Assembly: GCA_017964325.1 (NCBI GenBank)
Contig: JAGCSE010000097.1
Coordinates: forward strand, 1-10,454
Direction of reading: 5' to 3'
Source: Victivallales bacterium
GTDB taxonomy: Bacteria; Verrucomicrobiota; Lentisphaeria; Oligosphaerales; Oligosphaeraceae
DNA: 10,454 nt
Shown: positions 1 through 6,447 of the stretch, in pieces
Position numbering within the stretch: the stretch's first letter is position 1
Layout: each line of letters starts with the position of its first letter
Notes under the pieces: model-generated
What the model saw: the letters and a program-made list of their open reading frames with translations, nothing else
What the model was told of the DNA's origin: nothing
Databases searched by the model: none
Position numbers and translations under genes: made by a program

Positions 1-27
1 ATCATTAATCATTAATCATTAATCATT
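1..27. repeat. Heptamer tandem array (AATCATT), left window edge
   Basis: About 3.9 perfect head-to-tail copies of AATCATT (partial unit 1-6, then 7-13, 14-20, 21-27) are followed by AAGCATG. Read in the direction of the leftward sirtuin gene, this is ATGCTT followed by AATGATT units. That is the same unit order and orientation as the large array after 8924. The array overlaps the sirtuin 3' end and supplies its TAA stop (12-14) and its last codons. It is cut by the window edge, so the true copy number is unknown. Confidence 0.9.
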
Positions 28-764
28 AAGCATGCAGCCGGAAGGATTTCGCCTATGCTTTCATGGAAACCGAGCATCGCCTCGCCGTCCAGCGGCGTCG
101 CCGTTTTGTTGATGATGACAAGCGGCGTATCGCGTTTCCGTGCATCAGGAAGCCCCGCCGCTGGATAGACTGCCAGCGATGTACCCAAAACCATCACCAT
201 ATCCGCCTCCTGCATCGCTTTGTAGGACGCCATGAGCGCATTTTGCGGAAGCATTTCGCCATAGAAAACAATGTCGGGCTTCATCACGCCCATGCAGTTC
301 GGTTCATGCCTGACGACCTTTCCAGACCGCAATTGCGCATCCAACGCTTTCGCAGGCACTTGGCAACCGCATTTACGGCATGTCAGCGACAGCATCCCGC
401 CATGGAGTTCATATACTGTCTTCGAGCCCGCCTTCTGGTGCAGACCGTCGATGTTCTGCGTCGCGACCGTCACCTTCTTCCCGTATTTCTCCTCCAGTTC
501 ATGAAGAGCCAGATGCCCCGCGTTCGGTTCTGATTTCATAATGGAATCATACAACGGCGCAATGATTTCAAAGAAGCTGGAGGGGTTTCTGTTGAAATTG
601 TCCAAATCGAACACCTCCTCGCTCGTGTAGGAGTACACGCCGTTCGATGAACGAAAATCCGGTATTCCGCTTTCCGTTGACATTCCCGCGCCAGAAAGCA
701 CGGCGATTTTAGTCGCTTTCCGCAATAGTTCTGCAAATTGCGAGATTTTCGCTTCTTTTTCCAT
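12..764 (-). CDS. Sir2-family NAD-dependent protein deacylase (sirtuin)
   Basis: Cytoplasmic NAD+-dependent protein lysine deacylase of 250 aa, close to the usual bacterial sirtuin length. Visible motifs are the Rossmann NAD site GAGMSTESGIPDFR (25-38), TQNIDGLHQ (102-110) with the catalytic His121 in ELHGG, then GTSLAVYPAAG (194-204) and VIINKTATPLD (216-226). The SGIPDFR-SSNGVYS segment resembles Sir2Tm-type deacetylases rather than the SIRT5/CobB desuccinylase class; that assignment is inference. The zinc knuckle is unusual: C129-x2-C132-x-C134, then only C157 before MGVMKPDIVFYGE. The Cys normally three residues before C157 is Glu154. The start at 764 is chosen because AAGGAG lies 7 bases upstream (772-777 on the + strand). 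An in-frame extension to 971 would run through the intergenic region and into purM. The last residues, LMIND, and the stop are encoded by the heptamer array. The gene is divergent from purM. Confidence 0.93.
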   Translation of the reverse strand: MEKEAKISQFAELLRKATKIAVLSGAGMSTESGIPDFRSSNGVYSYTSEEVFDLDNFNRNPSSFFEIIAPLYDSIMKSEPNAGHLALHELEEKYGKKVTVATQNIDGLHQKAGSKTVYELHGGMLSLTCRKCGCQVPAKALDAQLRSGKVVRHEPNCMGVMKPDIVFYGEMLPQNALMASYKAMQEADMVMVLGTSLAVYPAAGLPDARKRDTPLVIINKTATPLDGEAMLGFHESIGEILPAACLMIND

Positions 765-922
765 ATCCTTTCTCCTTGTTTTTAAACAACTGTTTGATTT
801 TTTCCTCTTTTTATCCCGTTCACGGCTTAAAAAATAGCAATTGTCAACTATATTAATATAATGTATGTTTTGAAGATTATGTCTTTTTTCAGAAAAAAAC
901 AGCGCAAGGAAATTTTTGAACG
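765..922. promoter_or_regulatory. Divergent intergenic region between sirtuin gene and purM
   Basis: This 158-base AT-rich spacer must hold the start signals of both genes. On the + strand there is TTGTCA (841-846), 17 bases, then TATGTT (864-869), and an overlapping perfect TATAAT at 857-862, giving a plausible purM promoter. On the - strand the same place reads TTGACA (847-842), but I see no convincing -10 at the right distance. Two small symmetric elements are present: AAACA-AC-TGTTT (784-795), just upstream of the sirtuin RBS, and TTTTTTC-A-GAAAAAA (884-898), upstream of purM. No gene is visible here. Confidence 0.4.
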
Positions 923-1963
923 ATGAAAAGCAGTGCCTACCAGCAAGCCGGTGTCGATATCGATCTCGCAACGAACCTTCTCAAAAGCGTCAAGGCGAAG
1001 ATATCCTCCACACGGCGGCCCGAAGCCCTCGCCCCGATCGGCGGCTTCGGCGGCCTTTTCCAAATAGATTTGACCAAATGGAAGAAGCCTGTCATGGTGA
1101 CGTCCATCGACGGCGTCGGCACGAAGCTCATGGTCGCCGCGATGTGCAACCAACACACGTCCGTAGGACATGATATCGTCAACCACTGCATCAACGACAT
1201 CGCCGTCCAAGGCGCGGAACCCGTCTATTTCATGGACTACATCGGCATCGGCAAACTTCGTTCGCCGTTGTACGAGAACGTGTTGACGGGTATTGCGGAT
1301 GCCTGCCTCGCACAGAACGTCACGCTCATCGGCGGCGAGACGGCGGAAATGCCCGGTATGTACGGAAATGACTACGATCTCGTTGGTTGCATCACAGGTA
1401 TCGTCGAAAAGGACGAAATCATCACAGGCGAAAACATCAAGCCCGGACATGTCGCGCTCGGTCTTGCCTCCGTCGGCCTCCATACCAACGGCTTCTCGCT
1501 GGCCCGTAAAGTTTTGTTTGAAAAGGCGGGCTTCACCGTTGACTCCAAGCCTGCCGAACTCGGCGGCGAAACCGTCGGCGAAGCCCTGCTGAAACCGCAC
1601 CGCTGCTACTGGCCCGCCATCCGCGAAGCGATGGCCCGCAAGCTCCCGCTGGACGGTATCGCCCACATCACGGGCGGCGGCCTCTACGACAATGTGCCGC
1701 GCATCCTGCCGGAAGGCGTCAGCGCCGAATTCGACGCGTCGTCCATCGATGTTCCGGCCATTTTCAAGCTTATCGGCAAGCTCGGCGACATCGAAAAGCA
1801 CGAAATGTATCGCGTCTTCAACATGGGCGTCGGCATGGTGTGGTTCATCCCCGAAGCCGTTGTCGCTGAATGTATTGACATCTGCAAGGCTTGCGGCATC
1901 GAAGCGCACGTCGTCGGTCGCGCCGTCGAGGGCAACAAGATGTCGCATGTCCTGAATGCTTAA
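923..1963 (+). CDS. purM: Phosphoribosylformylglycinamidine cyclo-ligase (AIR synthetase)
   Basis: Cytoplasmic enzyme of de novo purine synthesis: FGAM + ATP gives AIR + ADP + Pi. At 346 aa it matches the typical PurM length (E. coli about 345). The family motifs are all present: DGVGTK (63-68), VGHDIVNHCINDIAVQGAEP (81-100), GGETAEMPGMY (137-147), GLHTNGFSLAR (185-195) and HITGGGLYDNVPR (248-260). It therefore looks intact and active. A weak RBS, AAGGA (906-910), precedes the ATG at a slightly long 12-base spacing. No other pur gene is in view, so it is not part of a visible purine operon. The next gene starts 21 bases after its stop and may be co-transcribed. The last codons AAT GCT TAA coincide with one unit of the AATGCTT repeat, giving the C-terminus VLNA. 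Confidence 0.97.
   Translation: MKSSAYQQAGVDIDLATNLLKSVKAKISSTRRPEALAPIGGFGGLFQIDLTKWKKPVMVTSIDGVGTKLMVAAMCNQHTSVGHDIVNHCINDIAVQGAEPVYFMDYIGIGKLRSPLYENVLTGIADACLAQNVTLIGGETAEMPGMYGNDYDLVGCITGIVEKDEIITGENIKPGHVALGLASVGLHTNGFSLARKVLFEKAGFTVDSKPAELGGETVGEALLKPHRCYWPAIREAMARKLPLDGIAHITGGGLYDNVPRILPEGVSAEFDASSIDVPAIFKLIGKLGDIEKHEMYRVFNMGVGMVWFIPEAVVAECIDICKACGIEAHVVGRAVEGNKMSHVLNA
1955..1961 (+). repeat. Solitary AATGCTT unit at the purM stop codon
   Basis: AATGCTT followed by AA occupies the final purM codons (Asn, Ala, TAA). It is one unit of the heptamer that is tandemly expanded after 8924. A single 7-mer match could be chance. It is recorded because its place (gene 3' end) and orientation match the arrays. 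Confidence 0.45.
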
Positions 1964-1984
1964 TTTTCCAACGGATCATCCAAC

Positions 1985-2926
1985 ATGCCCGGCTCCATCG
2001 CAGAAGAACTATTGAGAATACTCGCCTTACAAAAGGCGAAAGGCGTGCGCTATGCCTGGCTGTCGCCGCAAAATGCCCAAGCGTTCTTCTTCTCCAATCC
2101 ACAAATCAATACACGGCAAAATTTTACGCAACCACCTGCCGCACCATACCAGCAACCGCCCGCAAGGCAACAGCAACCGCCGCCCGTTCAGCAGCAACCC
2201 GTTCAGCAGCAGCCCGTTCAGCAGCAGCCCATGCAGCCGATGCAACGTCCGTCTTTCCAGACAGCGCGCCCGCAGCTACAGCCACAAGGCCCAGTCGAAA
2301 TCCACGCGGCGCCACCTGCCGCCGGCATGGACTGGGAGCCGTTGAAAGAGGCCATCTTTTCCTGCCGCGCCTGTCCGCTTTATGCAGGAAAGAAGAACTA
2401 CGTCATGGAAGACGGTTTCCGCCATGCCCGTGTCATGTTCATCGGCGAAGGTCCTGGAGAAGAAGAAGATAAGCAGGGCGTCCCATTCGTCGGCCGTGCA
2501 GGTCAACTGCTGACGCGCATGATCCACGCCATGGGGCTGGATCGCTCGGCGCAAGACGCTGAACACGGCTGCTACATCGCGAACATCGTCAAATGCCGCC
2601 CACCAGGCAACCGCAATCCGGAATCGGACGAAGCCGCCGCATGCCTGCCGTATCTCAAACGACAGATTGAACTTGTCAAGCCGGAAGCCATCATCCTGCT
2701 CGGCGCCGTCCCGCTCAATTTCCTCATGAACCGCAAAGGCATCACCGCCGCCCGCGGCAAATGGCTCGACTATCAGGGCATTCCCGTCATGCCAACGTTC
2801 CATCCTGCCTATCTCCTTCGCTTTGAACGTACAAGGGAGAAATTCATCGAAGAGAAGCGAAAAGTCTGGTCGGACCTCCAGCAGGTCATGGCGAGGCTTG
2901 GTCTTCAACAACCTGGAAAACCATAA
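1985..2926 (+). CDS. Family 4 uracil-DNA glycosylase (4Fe-4S, SPO1-polymerase-related)
   Basis: DNA repair enzyme that excises uracil from DNA. The 313-aa protein has three parts. First is an N-terminal segment (1-35, [19 protein letters not shown]) like the helical lead-in seen in many family 4 enzymes. Second is a Gln/Pro-rich low-complexity linker (about 45-95). Third is the catalytic domain (about 115-305). Motif A is [20 protein letters not shown] (154-173). The Fe-S ligands are C127-x2-C130 and C204-x15-C220, the expected family spacing. [13 protein letters not shown] (200-212) and the C-terminal HPAYLLR (273-279) complete the set. It is longer than the typical 200-230 aa because of the linker. 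The start at 1985 lies 21 bases after purM with only a poor RBS (GGA near 1973), so translational coupling to purM is likely. The function call is firm; the linker's role is unknown. Confidence 0.93.
   Translation: MPGSIAEELLRILALQKAKGVRYAWLSPQNAQAFFFSNPQINTRQNFTQPPAAPYQQPPARQQQPPPVQQQPVQQQPVQQQPMQPMQRPSFQTARPQLQPQGPVEIHAAPPAAGMDWEPLKEAIFSCRACPLYAGKKNYVMEDGFRHARVMFIGEGPGEEEDKQGVPFVGRAGQLLTRMIHAMGLDRSAQDAEHGCYIANIVKCRPPGNRNPESDEAAACLPYLKRQIELVKPEAIILLGAVPLNFLMNRKGITAARGKWLDYQGIPVMPTFHPAYLLRFERTREKFIEEKRKVWSDLQQVMARLGLQQPGKP
2186..2230 (+). repeat. In-frame 15-base tandem repeat encoding VQQQP
   Basis: Three 15-base units (2186-2200, 2201-2215, 2216-2230; GTTCAGCAGCARCCC) encode VQQQP three times (residues 68-82) in the linker of the uracil-DNA glycosylase. 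Units two and three are identical; unit one differs at one base. Near copies flank them (QQQPPP before, MQPMQ after), consistent with expansion by slippage. Confidence 0.9.
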
Positions 2927-2958
2927 CATAATCAACCTATACTATAAAAAGGACATCC

Positions 2959-4311
2959 ATGAAATCATTTCTGCGCCATGCCAGCTTGACCGCCGTTCTC
3001 CTCTTCGCCGTTACCCTTTCCGCACAGGAGGCAACGCAAGAAAACAGCAATGCTAAGCCCCCTCTGCCCCAGAAGCTCTCCCTCGCGGAAGCAAAGAAAA
3101 TAGCATTGGAATCCAATCCGTCTCTCCAAATGACCGTCGCCAGACTGCAGGCCGCCGCCGCGCAGCTCCAGCAGTCTCAAGCGGATTACATGCCGACGCT
3201 AGATCTGAACGCATCCGTCCAGCGCACACAGGAAGTCCCTCAACAGAATGGCGGTACAGGACGTTCGCATTTCACAACTTACAATGCAGGAGCTTCCTTC
3301 TCGTGGACGCTCTACGACGGCATGGCCCGCAAATATGACAACATGGCCAAGCAACTCGGTGTTAAGATTGCAGAATCCAACCATGAAGATGCACGCCGTT
3401 CCCTTCTGCTCTCCGTCGCAACGGCTTATTACGACTCATTGCTCGAAGTCGAAAACATCCGCATTGCCAAGGAAGACCTCAAATACAACATCGACCTGCA
3501 GGACACCGCACAGAAGAAGCTCTCCCGCGGCGCGGGCAACCGTTCCGACGTCCTGAATTTCCAAATCAAGGCCAAAGGAGCCGAATCCAACCTTATCCAA
3601 GCCGAGCAGAATCTCAAAATCCGTCACTACACGCTTGCGCAGCTCCTCGGCTATTCACCTTCGGAAATTCCTGAAGGTTTTGAACTTATGCCAGCAGACG
3701 ACTATTCGAAAGATGCGGAACTCCCATCCATCGCCGCCTGCATAGAATATGCCTTCGAACACCGTCCGGACATTGCCGCACAGCAAGACGCCATGATGCG
3801 GCAGAGCGCCCTCGTCAACTACTACGACAGCGCAAATATGCCTCAATTGAATCTATTCGCCGACTACGGCCTCACGCGCCGCAGCAATCCGCATTTCTCC
3901 CATCGCGACGACTCCCTCGTCTTCGGCGCCCAAGTCCGCTGGAACGTCTTCAACGGCAACAAGACACGCGCAAGAGTCGCCGAAGCATACGCAGGCGTTC
4001 TGGAACAACGAGCCGCTCTCGACGCGTTGAAACAGGATATTGAAAAGCAAGTCGCCAACCAGCACACAGCCACCCTGGAGGCACGCACCCTCGCAGACCT
4101 GAAGCTTGAAACCGCCAAGCTCGCCGAAGAAACCCGCGATCTCGTACGCACGGAATACAACATCGGGCGTGTCACCGCCACCCGCCTCAACGAAGCCCAG
4201 ACGGATCTCACCAATGCCCAGGGGGCCCGCGCAAAGGCCATCATCCTCTACTGGCAGTACCGCGAAAACCTCGCTGCCACCATCGCAAAAAACATTGAAA
4301 CGACAAAATAA
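2959..4311 (+). CDS. TolC-family outer membrane efflux channel
   Basis: Outer-membrane/periplasmic channel protein of the TolC/OEP type, 450 aa. It has a signal peptide (1-22: Lys/Arg start, hydrophobic LTAVLLFAVTL, likely cut after LSA). The two homologous OEP repeats are visible. The first begins LSLAEAKKIALESNPSLQ (40-57) with an Ala/Gln-rich helix and ADYMPTLDLNASV. The second begins near 255 with IAACIEYAFEHRPDIAAQQ and SANMPQLNLFADYGL. Long helical Ala/Glu/Gln-rich stretches follow to the C-terminus. The RBS AAAGGA (2948-2953) sits 5 bases before the ATG. No membrane-fusion protein, RND, MFS or ABC partner lies in the window, so the transported substrate cannot be told. It presumably pairs with machinery encoded elsewhere. 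Confidence 0.93.
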   Translation: MKSFLRHASLTAVLLFAVTLSAQEATQENSNAKPPLPQKLSLAEAKKIALESNPSLQMTVARLQAAAAQLQQSQADYMPTLDLNASVQRTQEVPQQNGGTGRSHFTTYNAGASFSWTLYDGMARKYDNMAKQLGVKIAESNHEDARRSLLLSVATAYYDSLLEVENIRIAKEDLKYNIDLQDTAQKKLSRGAGNRSDVLNFQIKAKGAESNLIQAEQNLKIRHYTLAQLLGYSPSEIPEGFELMPADDYSKDAELPSIAACIEYAFEHRPDIAAQQDAMMRQSALVNYYDSANMPQLNLFADYGLTRRSNPHFSHRDDSLVFGAQVRWNVFNGNKTRARVAEAYAGVLEQRAALDALKQDIEKQVANQHTATLEARTLADLKLETAKLAEETRDLVRTEYNIGRVTATRLNEAQTDLTNAQGARAKAIILYWQYRENLAATIAKNIETTK

Positions 4312-4313
4312 CC

Positions 4314-4343
4314 CTTTATCGCAATTGATAAAGTTGATTTTTT
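4314..4343 (+). terminator. Weak intrinsic-terminator-like hairpin after the TolC gene
   Basis: CTTTATC (4314-4320) pairs perfectly with GATAAAG (4327-4333) around a 6-base loop. TTGA and six T (4338-4343) follow. The stem is AT-rich and the T-run starts 5 bases after it, so termination would be inefficient at best. Its place 2 bases after the stop codon supports the call. Confidence 0.45.
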
Positions 4344-4381
4344 GCATTCAGTCATTAATGTTTATCGAAAGTATTTTTCAC

Positions 4382-4397
4382 GGCAGCGGATGCTGCC
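4382..4397 (+). other. GC-rich stem-loop in the leader of the NagB-like gene
   Basis: GGCAGC (4382-4387), loop GGAT, GCTGCC (4392-4397) is a perfect 6-bp GC stem ending 30 bases before the ATG at 4428. It is downstream of the weak terminator, so it would sit in the 5' leader if the promoter lies between them. No riboswitch class is recognised and no glmS-like or other known fold is evident. The gap 4312-4427 holds nothing else I can support apart from the RBS. Confidence 0.4.
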
Positions 4398-4427
4398 CTA
4401 CGAAATGGGCCATCAGGAGCAGGATTC

Positions 4428-5240
4428 ATGAAAGTCATCATTTTGCCGAATGACAAAGCTGTGGCGAAATATGCCTATCAACTTGTCAAGGACAGGATTG
4501 ACTTGGGAATCAACGCCATCGGACTGCCCGCAGGTGAAACGCCGCTCAAACTCTACGCTGAAATCGCAAAAGGCTTCAAACGCGGCGAACTCGACTTTTC
4601 GGGTGTCCGCGCCTTCTGCACGCACGAATATCTCGGCGTTTCGGAAAATGACGATAGAAGCTGTCGTAGGTTCCTTGACGACAACCTCTTCTGCAATATC
4701 AACATCAATCCGGATTGGATATACTCGCCAAACGCCATGGCGGAGGATTTTGTCACCGAATGCCAGAACTATGAAGACGACATGGACTATCTCGGCGGCG
4801 TAAAACTGCAAATCCTCGACATCGGCCGCAATGGTCGCGTCGCCTACAACGAGCCAGGCTGCTCCCTCAACTGCCGTGCAGGGCTCGTCGCATTCTCCAA
4901 GGAAACGCAAGACGAACTCCGCCCATATTTCCCAAAGGATGAATCCATCCCCAAATTCGCCCTCTCCATCGGCATCGGTACTATCATGGACGCAGACGAA
5001 TGTCTCGTTCTTGCAACAGGTTCCGAAAAAGCCGATGCAGTCGCCGCCATGGTTGAAGGCCCTGTCTCCACATCCTGCCCTGCTTCCGCTCTCCAATACC
5101 ACAACACTTGCATCGTCGTCATCGACGATGCTGCCGCCGCAAATCTAAAACGCATCGACTTCTACAAAGCCACAGTAAATGCAGAAGAACAAGCCTACCA
5201 GTATCTTATGAATGAAAGGAAACTGAACGGCATCGACTAG
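4428..5240 (+). CDS. Glucosamine-6-phosphate deaminase homologue with altered active site
   Basis: 270-aa member of the NagB/isomerase fold, length and colinearity matching NagB (266 aa in E. coli): GLPAGETP (32-39), FCTHEYLGV (63-71), DIGRNGRVAYNEP (131-143), IPKFALSIGIGTIMDADE (174-191), TGSEKA (197-202). Compared with E. coli NagB, MDEY (Asp72) is THEY (His66), and GNDGHIAFNE (Asp141, His143) is GRNGRVAYNE (Asn135, Arg137). Only the Glu148 equivalent (Glu142) and the phosphate-contacting Arg172/Lys208 equivalents (Arg165, Lys201) are kept. The phosphate-loop TGGTP is AGETP. The reading frame is clean, so this is not decay. Ordinary deamination of GlcN6P to Fru6P is unlikely. It could bind a sugar phosphate as a sensor, or catalyse another isomerase/lactonase-type step. 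The RBS AGGAG (4415-4419) has an 8-base spacing. It precedes an oxidoreductase gene by 66 bases. Confidence 0.85.
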   Translation: MKVIILPNDKAVAKYAYQLVKDRIDLGINAIGLPAGETPLKLYAEIAKGFKRGELDFSGVRAFCTHEYLGVSENDDRSCRRFLDDNLFCNININPDWIYSPNAMAEDFVTECQNYEDDMDYLGGVKLQILDIGRNGRVAYNEPGCSLNCRAGLVAFSKETQDELRPYFPKDESIPKFALSIGIGTIMDADECLVLATGSEKADAVAAMVEGPVSTSCPASALQYHNTCIVVIDDAAAANLKRIDFYKATVNAEEQAYQYLMNERKLNGID

Positions 5241-5306
5241 TATATTTCAATCACATATAAAGTAAAAAACGGCTGCCAGTAGCCACCAAAACAAGAGGAC
5301 AAATCC
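5241..5306 (+). promoter_or_regulatory. AT-rich spacer with possible -10 (TATAAA)
   Basis: This 66-base gap holds TATAAA (5256-5261) and the RBS AAGAGGA (5293-5299), 7 bases before the next ATG. No -35 is evident at 16-18 bases, so an internal promoter is only a possibility. A 4-bp stem GGCT/AGCC (5271-5284) is too small to call a terminator. Confidence 0.25.
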
Positions 5307-6395
5307 ATGAACATCGCAATCGTTGGCTTCGCACATGGCCACTACAACGCGTACTGCACCCAGTGGGCCGCCCATCCAGAATGGGACATCATCCCTACAA
5401 AAGGCTGGGATCACGACATCGCAAGACTGACGCAAAATGCTCAGAATCTGAAACTTGACGCCGTTGAAAGCCTGGACGATCTCGTCAAAGACACCTCCAT
5501 TGACGCCTTCCTCATCACCGCCGAAACCTCCCTCCACGCCGATCTCGTCGAAGCCATCGCCCCCGCAAGAAAGCCCATCGCCCTCCAGAAGCCAATGGCA
5601 CTTACGCTCAAGGAAGCCGACCGCATCATCAACGCCGTCGAAAATAACCACACCCCCTTCACCATGCTTTGGCAGATGCGCTGCGACCCGCAAAACCAGT
5701 GGATGAAGAAATTCATGGAAAGCGGCATCCTCGGCCAAATCTTCCAGTTCAGAAGACGCCACAATCTCGGTCTCTGCCTCAATCCCGCCAACGCCAACAT
5801 CTGGCATTGCATCCCAGAACTCAACCGCGACATTTGGGCAGATGACTGCGCCCACCCCGCCGACCTCATCTACTGGCTCTTCGGTATGCCCAAATCCGTA
5901 ACTGCCGAAATTGAAACACTCTACAATCCGCAGATGCCCCATGACAACGGCGTTGTCATCTTCCGCTATCCCGACAAGAAGCTCATCGCGGAAGTCGCCT
6001 GCTCCTTCACCGCCTCCGCCGCTGAAGTCACAACGGAAATCTACGCTGAAAAAGGCACTGTCGTCCAACGCTATGGCGATGCCGTCACATCCTCCATGCC
6101 GCGCGATCCAGACGCCGTCGGCTTAAAGTACTATTTGACATCTGATAAGAAATGGTACAACTGCACACAGTGGCCCTCCCCCAACTCGCAGGCTGTCCGT
6201 ATCGGCGGTCTCGCACAACCCATGGCGGAATTCTTCCATGGTCAGCGCCCCCCCATCTGCACGGCATTTGAAGGAAAAGAATCCCTCAAGCTGGTTATCG
6301 CCTCCCTCATCTCCTCCGTCGAAGGCCGCCGCGTCTATATGGACGACCCGCTGATCGCCAATTTCCCGCTCCCCCTGAAACGCGGACTGATTTAA
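5307..6395 (+). CDS. Gfo/Idh/MocA-family oxidoreductase (QKP variant)
   Basis: 362-aa cytoplasmic NAD(P)-dependent sugar dehydrogenase-like protein. The N-terminal Rossmann domain (about 1-120) starts MNIAIVGFAHGHYNAY. Its dinucleotide loop is G-F-A-H-G-H rather than GxGxxG, a variant known in some members of the family. The usual EKP motif is QKP (94-96), keeping the key Lys95 but losing the Glu. The C-terminal domain has DDCAHPADLIYWLFGMP (179-195), where His183 and Asp186 match the conserved H-x-x-D of the active site. The substrate is unknown; family members act on sugars, inositols and their amino or uronic forms. It lies between the NagB-like gene and the sulfatase-fold gene with short gaps, so a shared pathway is likely. 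It is only distantly similar to the second oxidoreductase at 7923-8924, so the two are not a recent duplication. Confidence 0.9.
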   Translation: MNIAIVGFAHGHYNAYCTQWAAHPEWDIIPTKGWDHDIARLTQNAQNLKLDAVESLDDLVKDTSIDAFLITAETSLHADLVEAIAPARKPIALQKPMALTLKEADRIINAVENNHTPFTMLWQMRCDPQNQWMKKFMESGILGQIFQFRRRHNLGLCLNPANANIWHCIPELNRDIWADDCAHPADLIYWLFGMPKSVTAEIETLYNPQMPHDNGVVIFRYPDKKLIAEVACSFTASAAEVTTEIYAEKGTVVQRYGDAVTSSMPRDPDAVGLKYYLTSDKKWYNCTQWPSPNSQAVRIGGLAQPMAEFFHGQRPPICTAFEGKESLKLVIASLISSVEGRRVYMDDPLIANFPLPLKRGLI

Positions 6396-6412
6396 GACAC
6401 TGATTCCCATTA

Positions 6413-6418
6413 TATAAT
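6413..6418 (+). promoter_or_regulatory. Possible promoter -10 (TATAAT) upstream of sulfatase-fold gene
   Basis: A perfect TATAAT lies 29 bases before the ATG in an AT-rich 52-base gap. No good -35 is present (the nearest is the weak TTAAGA at 6392-6397, 15-base spacer). The RBS AAAGG (6436-6440) follows. It is suggestive only. Confidence 0.3.
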
Positions 6419-6447
6419 AAAAATTTAACTAACACAAAGGCACAATC

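Noticed and set aside
784..898. Small symmetric elements in the sirtuin/purM gap as defined operators
   Set aside because: The arms are only 5 and 7 bases of A/T-rich sequence and may be chance in such a spacer; they are noted in the region entry only.
765..971. Extended N-terminus for the sirtuin gene
   Set aside because: The added 69 residues are not sirtuin-like, overlap the purM start, and lack an RBS, while a strong AAGGAG site precedes the ATG at 764.
848..1948. Open frame of 366 codons on the - strand opposite purM
   Set aside because: It mirrors purM, which has complete family motifs; the product resembles no protein family.
4428..5240. Sequencing error or pseudogene as the cause of the altered NagB motifs
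   Set aside because: The frame is intact with full-length colinearity, and the changes need several separate base substitutions in the two motifs while surrounding residues are kept.
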